Below, one piece after another: positions 60,997-64,000 of a stretch of DNA of 64,000 nt. Numbering within the stretch: the stretch's first letter is position 1; each line of letters begins with the position of its first letter. Origin of the DNA: Chengkuizengella sediminis (GTDB taxonomy: Bacteria > Bacillota > Bacilli > Paenibacillales > KCTC-33759); contig NZ_SIJC01000002.1 of the NCBI RefSeq assembly GCF_010078385.1, positions 62,001-126,000 on the forward strand, given 5' to 3'. Under the pieces are notes generated by a model, which saw only the letters and a list, made by a program, of their open reading frames with translations, did no database searches and was not told the DNA's origin. The translations under genes and the position numbers were made by a program.

Positions 60997-61446
60997 ATGT
61001 CATGGTTTTCACGTGATTACATGAAAGATCTTGATCATCTTCAAGAATCTTTTCACAAGGCATTAAAAGTAAGTGAAGATATGGTTGGTAAAATTAATAA
61101 ATTATTTTTAGATGGACCTAAAACAGAGGTGTTTGACAAAGGAAAAAAAGTTATCATCATCTTAGAAGTGCCAGGTATTCAAAAACAAAAGAAAACTGAT
61201 TTTTCAGTTCGATCGACTGGGAAAAGTATGTATTTAAAAGGCTTTTTAAATCAGCAGATTAAAATAAGCAATTATGAGCAATTTTATAGTGAAAGAAGAA
61301 ATGAAGACTTCACTAGATATATACCGATACCTTCTGCTGTTAAAAGAAAGCCTGTATCGATTAAATATAAAGATGGGTTATTAAAAATGGTTTTTGAAAA
61401 AAAGAGAGATACTTCAGAAAATAAATGGTACGACTTTCAAATCTAA
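60997..61446 (+). CDS. Hsp20/alpha-crystallin-like protein
   Basis: A 149-residue small heat-shock-fold protein: KVIIILEVPGIQ early in the beta-sandwich, MYLKGFLNQQIKISNYEQFY, FTRYIPIPSAVKRKPVSIKY and KDGLLKMVFEKK match the alpha-crystallin domain, although divergent from canonical Hsp20. In Bacillales such forms include spore-coat proteins CotM/CotP. A GGAGGGTG site precedes ATG 60997. Confidence 0.8.
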   Translation: MSWFSRDYMKDLDHLQESFHKALKVSEDMVGKINKLFLDGPKTEVFDKGKKVIIILEVPGIQKQKKTDFSVRSTGKSMYLKGFLNQQIKISNYEQFYSERRNEDFTRYIPIPSAVKRKPVSIKYKDGLLKMVFEKKRDTSENKWYDFQI

Positions 61447-61498
61447 ATATGGTAAATATAATGGACCTTTGTTTATTTAGATAGAGTTTTTTAAAAAT

Positions 61499-61567
61499 AG
61501 TCCCGAATAATACGGGACTATTAAATTATTCAACTACTTCCAAAGCCTCCAATAGGGGCTTTTTTTT
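61499..61567 (+). terminator. Double hairpin terminator after Hsp20 gene
   Basis: First stem AGTCCCG / CGGGACT (61499-61519), then AAGCCTC / GGGGCTT with a T8 run (61543-61567). Confidence 0.78.
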
Positions 61568-61573
61568 ATTTAC

Positions 61574-61696
61574 TTAAATGAATATTCCAGCAGCTAAAAT
61601 AATAACTAAAAGAATGAATAGAACTAAAACTACAACTGCAGTACCTGTTGCACCTCTTCCATATGCGTATCCACCTTTTCCACCATAGCAGCTCAT
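61574..61696 (-). CDS. YjcZ-family sporulation miniprotein, copy 1
   Basis: A 40-residue Gly-rich protein with one membrane helix: MSCYGGKGGYAYGRGATGTA followed by a hydrophobic VVVLVLFILLVIILAAGIFI. The family is expressed in the mother cell or on the spore in Bacillus. AAAGGAGGG site. Three paralogues follow one another on this strand. Confidence 0.85.
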   Translation of the reverse strand: MSCYGGKGGYAYGRGATGTAVVVLVLFILLVIILAAGIFI

Positions 61697-62038
61697 TTCA
61701 TACCCTCCTTTACTTTAGGATAATATATTGTATTCATGACGATTTATTTATGCATAGTTATATGTCCCTATTATTAAAAAATAGACATTTATCCCGATTT
61801 TAAGAGCTTGTCAAGGAATAAAATACTCAAATAAAAAATTTCCTCCAAATAGTAGTGTGATGCTAGACTATATAGTAGACACAGCTTATTATAAAAAATA
61901 TATGAATATCATCCCTGATCATTTAACTTCTTTAAATGTGTGCTTGTCTTATATGACGCAATGAACAAGCGAATTTGGTACTCTTAGTGGGGAAAGAATA
62001 ATCTCCCCACTAAAGTAGTATTTAAAAGATAGTTGTCA
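61697..62038. other. Intergenic gap between YjcZ copies
   Basis: Contains a hairpin at 61984-62013 and AT-rich sequence. A 34-codon frame near 61861 has no clear ribosome site. No other gene seen. Confidence 0.4.
61984..62013 (-). terminator. Hairpin after YjcZ copy 2
   Basis: Stem TTAGTGGGG / CCCCACTAA, 3' of copy 2 on the minus strand. Similar in sequence to the hairpin at 46955-46983. Confidence 0.45.
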
Positions 62039-62149
62039 TTATATTGCGAAAGCAGCTGCTAAAATGATTACTAAAAGAATGAATAAAACTAATACAATAC
62101 CAGCAGATCTGGCAATTCCAGCTCCGTATCCACCACCACATGCGCTCAT
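62039..62149 (-). CDS. YjcZ-family sporulation miniprotein, copy 2
   Basis: A 36-residue protein, MSACGGGYGAGIARSAGIVL then LFILLVIILAAAFAI, with AAAGGAGGTG upstream. Same design as its neighbours but shorter in the Gly/Tyr part. Confidence 0.85.
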   Translation of the reverse strand: MSACGGGYGAGIARSAGIVLVLFILLVIILAAAFAI

Positions 62150-62323
62150 TTACTTCACCTCCTTTTAAACAGAATATACAAGAAATTATCTTCTGTATTT
62201 TATAAAGTGAGTTAATTCAAGTACATAAAATTAGGAGATTTTTTAAAAATATTACTTAGATGAGTCTGGCAATCTTCTAGAAAAATTCACCTTACTGTAA
62301 ATTTAAATATCCGTTTATCTGAA

Positions 62324-62443
62324 TTATATTGCGAAAGCAGCTGCTAAAATAATAACTAAAAGAATGAATAAAACTAAAACTACAGTTGCAGTACCAGTTG
62401 CACCTCTTCCATATGCGTATCCACCACCGCCATATGCACTCAT
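62324..62443 (-). CDS. YjcZ-family sporulation miniprotein, copy 3
   Basis: A 39-residue protein, MSAYGGGGYAYGRGATGTAT then a single membrane helix ending AAAFAI. ATG 62443 follows AAAGGAGGAGG; the frame extends further upstream but lacks a site. Confidence 0.87.
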   Translation of the reverse strand: MSAYGGGGYAYGRGATGTATVVLVLFILLVIILAAAFAI

Positions 62444-62793
62444 TTGTCTGCACCTCCTCCTTTTAGAAGATAATATACAATATGAACTAGAAACTAGTCC
62501 TGTATAGACGAATACCCTGATTATCAATAAATGGACGTTTATCCAGTATCAACACTCCGTAAGTCCTTCTGTGAAACAAAAAATATGGTTTACATCCCTG
62601 TTAAAATTGTCACGTCCTGTGATAAAAATCAGCACCAAAACTCCTGTTTTGGCAATTCCTTCAAAAGCTCAACCAAGAGCCAGTTACGATGCATCAATAA
62701 ATCCTATACAAGTCAATTCTTACATTGAACCAGAGCATATATTTTTGTATGATGATTAGAGAACCATTAGAGATTAAATGGAGGAATTTTATA

Positions 62794-63210
62794 ATGACTG
62801 ATGTAGATGAAGTATTAACCTTGATGTCTAAACAAGGTTTTAGGATTACCGAACAGCGTAAATCACTAATTGAACTTTTTATTGATAATAGTAGTTATTT
62901 AACGGCAAAAGATGTTTATAAATACATGTCTAATCAATATTCTGGGCTAAGTTTTGATACTGTTTATCGTAATTTACGACTCATGAAAGAAGTAGGTGTG
63001 ATCGAACAGTTTGTATTTGAGGATGGGGTTAAATTTAAAATACGTTGTGCAGATGAATCTCACCATCATCATTTAATATGTCTTGAGTGTGAGAAAACTT
63101 ACTCTATACATTATTGTCCAGTTCAATATGTACCTGAATTGCCTGATCAATTTCAAGTCGTCAATCATAAATTTGAATTGTATGGGTTTTGCAGAGATTG
63201 TCAAAATTAA
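62794..63210 (+). CDS. Fur-family metalloregulator (Zur/PerR/Fur type)
   Basis: A 138-residue regulator: N-terminal winged helix (GFRITEQRKSLIELF, LSFDTVYRNLRLMKEVGVIE), His-rich loop ESHHHHLICLECEKTYSIHY, and zinc-site Cys pairs CLEC and CRDC. Closer to the Zur/Fur group than to PerR by the HHHH motif, but the metal cannot be fixed from sequence. ATG 62794 has GGAGG upstream; the frame extends to 62725. Confidence 0.9.
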   Translation: MTDVDEVLTLMSKQGFRITEQRKSLIELFIDNSSYLTAKDVYKYMSNQYSGLSFDTVYRNLRLMKEVGVIEQFVFEDGVKFKIRCADESHHHHLICLECEKTYSIHYCPVQYVPELPDQFQVVNHKFELYGFCRDCQN

Positions 63211-63279
63211 ATAATGGGTACTATTCTATAACATTAAAGAGTCGCAAAAGTAGAGAAACATTCTAAAGATGGAGGTACG

Positions 63280-63504
63280 ATGATGATGTTGAAAAAGCTG
63301 TGGATGGCTCCTATTCATTTTTACAGGAAATTTATTTCACCATTAAAGCCCCCAACGTGCCGTTTCTATCCCACGTGCTCTCAATATGCATTAGAAGCAG
63401 TTGAAAAACATGGAGTAGTAAAGGGGACAACATTAAGTGTAAAAAGAATTAGTAAATGTCATCCCTTTCACCCTGGTGGTGTTGATCATGTGCCTGAAAA
63501 ATAA
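63280..63504 (+). CDS. yidD: YidD membrane protein insertion efficiency factor
   Basis: A 74-residue protein with the YidD pattern [37 protein letters not shown] and [13 protein letters not shown]. It is peripheral to the membrane and aids YidC-dependent insertion. GGAGG site; ATG 63280, 63283 and 63286 are adjacent candidates. Confidence 0.95.
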   Translation: MMMLKKLWMAPIHFYRKFISPLKPPTCRFYPTCSQYALEAVEKHGVVKGTTLSVKRISKCHPFHPGGVDHVPEK

Positions 63505-63559
63505 CAAACTTGACATTTGTATGAATCATTATGTATATTTTAATAAATTAAAATCATTT

Positions 63560-63822
63560 CCTATGAACGGATAAGTACAGTATTTGCACTAATACAGAGA
63601 GCCGGGAATGCTGAAAACCGGTATAGCTGCAATGTTGGAAAATGGTCCTGGAGGATTTATCGTCGAGTGTTTTCATCACGTGAATGGATGAGGCGGTAAC
63701 GGATTCCTACGTTAAAAGGAAGTCTTTGACTTACTGAGCCTTTTGCTTGCAAAAGTAAAGGGGAAGTTGGGTGGTAACACGTGAGAGAGCTCTCGTCCCA
63801 AAAGGATAGGGCTTTTTTTGTT
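63560..63822 (+). promoter_or_regulatory. T-box leader before a synthetase gene (Val likely)
   Basis: Stem I features AGAGAGCCGGG and CCGG closing arm near 63600-63620, T-box GTTGGGTGGTAACACG around 63766-63781 and a CCC/GGG hairpin with T7 (63797-63819). A candidate specifier is GTC (Val) at 63645-63647. The terminator stem is weak as written. Confidence 0.72.
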
Positions 63823-63979
63823 GCATCGGGTCGGGGAAAGTACACTGGAACGTGTAACATATCGTGTACTGCACCTCATGGAACGCACACTATGGAAACA
63901 AATGTGTAGGCGATTATATCATTCCTTCAGTGCTGTGTTGGAAATTTGCATTAGATATTTATTTTAGGAGGAAATCAAA

Positions 63980-64000
63980 TGAGTGAACAAAAAAAGAGTT
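63980..64000 (+). CDS. Start of T-box-regulated gene, 3' partial (probably aminoacyl-tRNA synthetase)
   Basis: ATG 63980 with a TAGGAGG site reads MSEQKKS before the window ends. The T-box leader strongly suggests an aminoacyl-tRNA synthetase; valS is favoured only by the candidate GTC specifier, which is tentative. Confidence 0.5.

Noticed and set aside
61861-61965. A 34-codon frame between YjcZ copies
   Set aside because: No convincing ribosome site and no match to a known miniprotein.
62571-62759. A 62-codon frame before the Fur gene
   Set aside because: No ribosome site or recognised family; may be a chance frame or a relic.

Overview
The window is a low-GC, AT-rich chromosomal segment of a spore-forming Firmicute. 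Purine-rich Shine-Dalgarno sites, T-box leaders before aminoacyl-tRNA synthetase genes, CcpA cre boxes, a YheC/YheD-type ATP-grasp coat protein, three YjcZ-type sporulation miniproteins and a MhqR-type regulator all point to Bacillales. The large modular glucanases with FN3, CBM3 and CBM56 modules suggest Paenibacillaceae, possibly a free-living polysaccharide degrader. No rRNA, tRNA, CRISPR array, prophage or intact insertion sequence was seen.

Layout. Bases 1-8120 hold two giant secreted cellulases, GH48 (cut by the left edge) and GH6, which share the same C-terminal tail (three FN3, CBM3, two FN3, CBM3). This is the classic pair of reducing-end and non-reducing-end exoglucanases. Bases 8121-13200 carry a likely transposase relic, an alpha/beta hydrolase with a broken start, and small housekeeping or accessory genes (DUF2164, YqeK, XRE, PPOX, GNAT, methyltransferase). 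Bases 13200-24000 are rich in redox genes: a secreted 5'-nucleotidase, the mhqR-mhqP-pirin quinone-stress block with two clear MhqR operators, a DHODH-like/membrane fusion, an old-yellow-enzyme, and DCC, epimerase and hydrolase genes joined by a shared dyad motif.

Bases 24000-33200 hold a cre-flanked GH30 glucanase, a membrane/XRE pair, duplicated quinone-reductase-like enzymes, a two-component system and an MFS exporter. Bases 33200-41100 are core-like: a T-box leader, an unusual array of GGA-loop hairpins, argS, arsC, map, glutaredoxin-Crp/Fnr-thioredoxin, and ArsR/DinB. Bases 41300-47050 hold YheC/D and a large GH81 beta-1,3-glucanase with CBM56 modules and a perfect cre box. Bases 47050-64000 are mixed: an LSm-like membrane protein, a second TIGR01777 epimerase, a dead Doc-type toxin relic, WYL and GyrI-like genes, transporters, an M3 peptidase, a PrsA-like foldase, a SufR-like regulator, YtxG/YtxH-like proteins, Hsp20, three YjcZ proteins, Fur, YidD, and a second T-box leader before a synthetase gene cut by the right edge.

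Function. The four glycosidases (GH48, GH6, GH30, GH81) would cover cellulose plus beta-1,3/beta-1,6-glucans (laminarin or fungal walls). Cre boxes upstream of GH30 and GH81 suggest catabolite repression. The most unusual non-coding structure is at 34246-34500: after the argS T-box terminator there are at least six hairpins presenting GGA in the loop, four of them close to the CsrA/RsmE binding consensus and some differing by changes that preserve pairing. This looks like a CsrA-titrating leader or small RNA placed under T-box control. That interpretation is inference, but the hairpins themselves can be read directly in the sequence.
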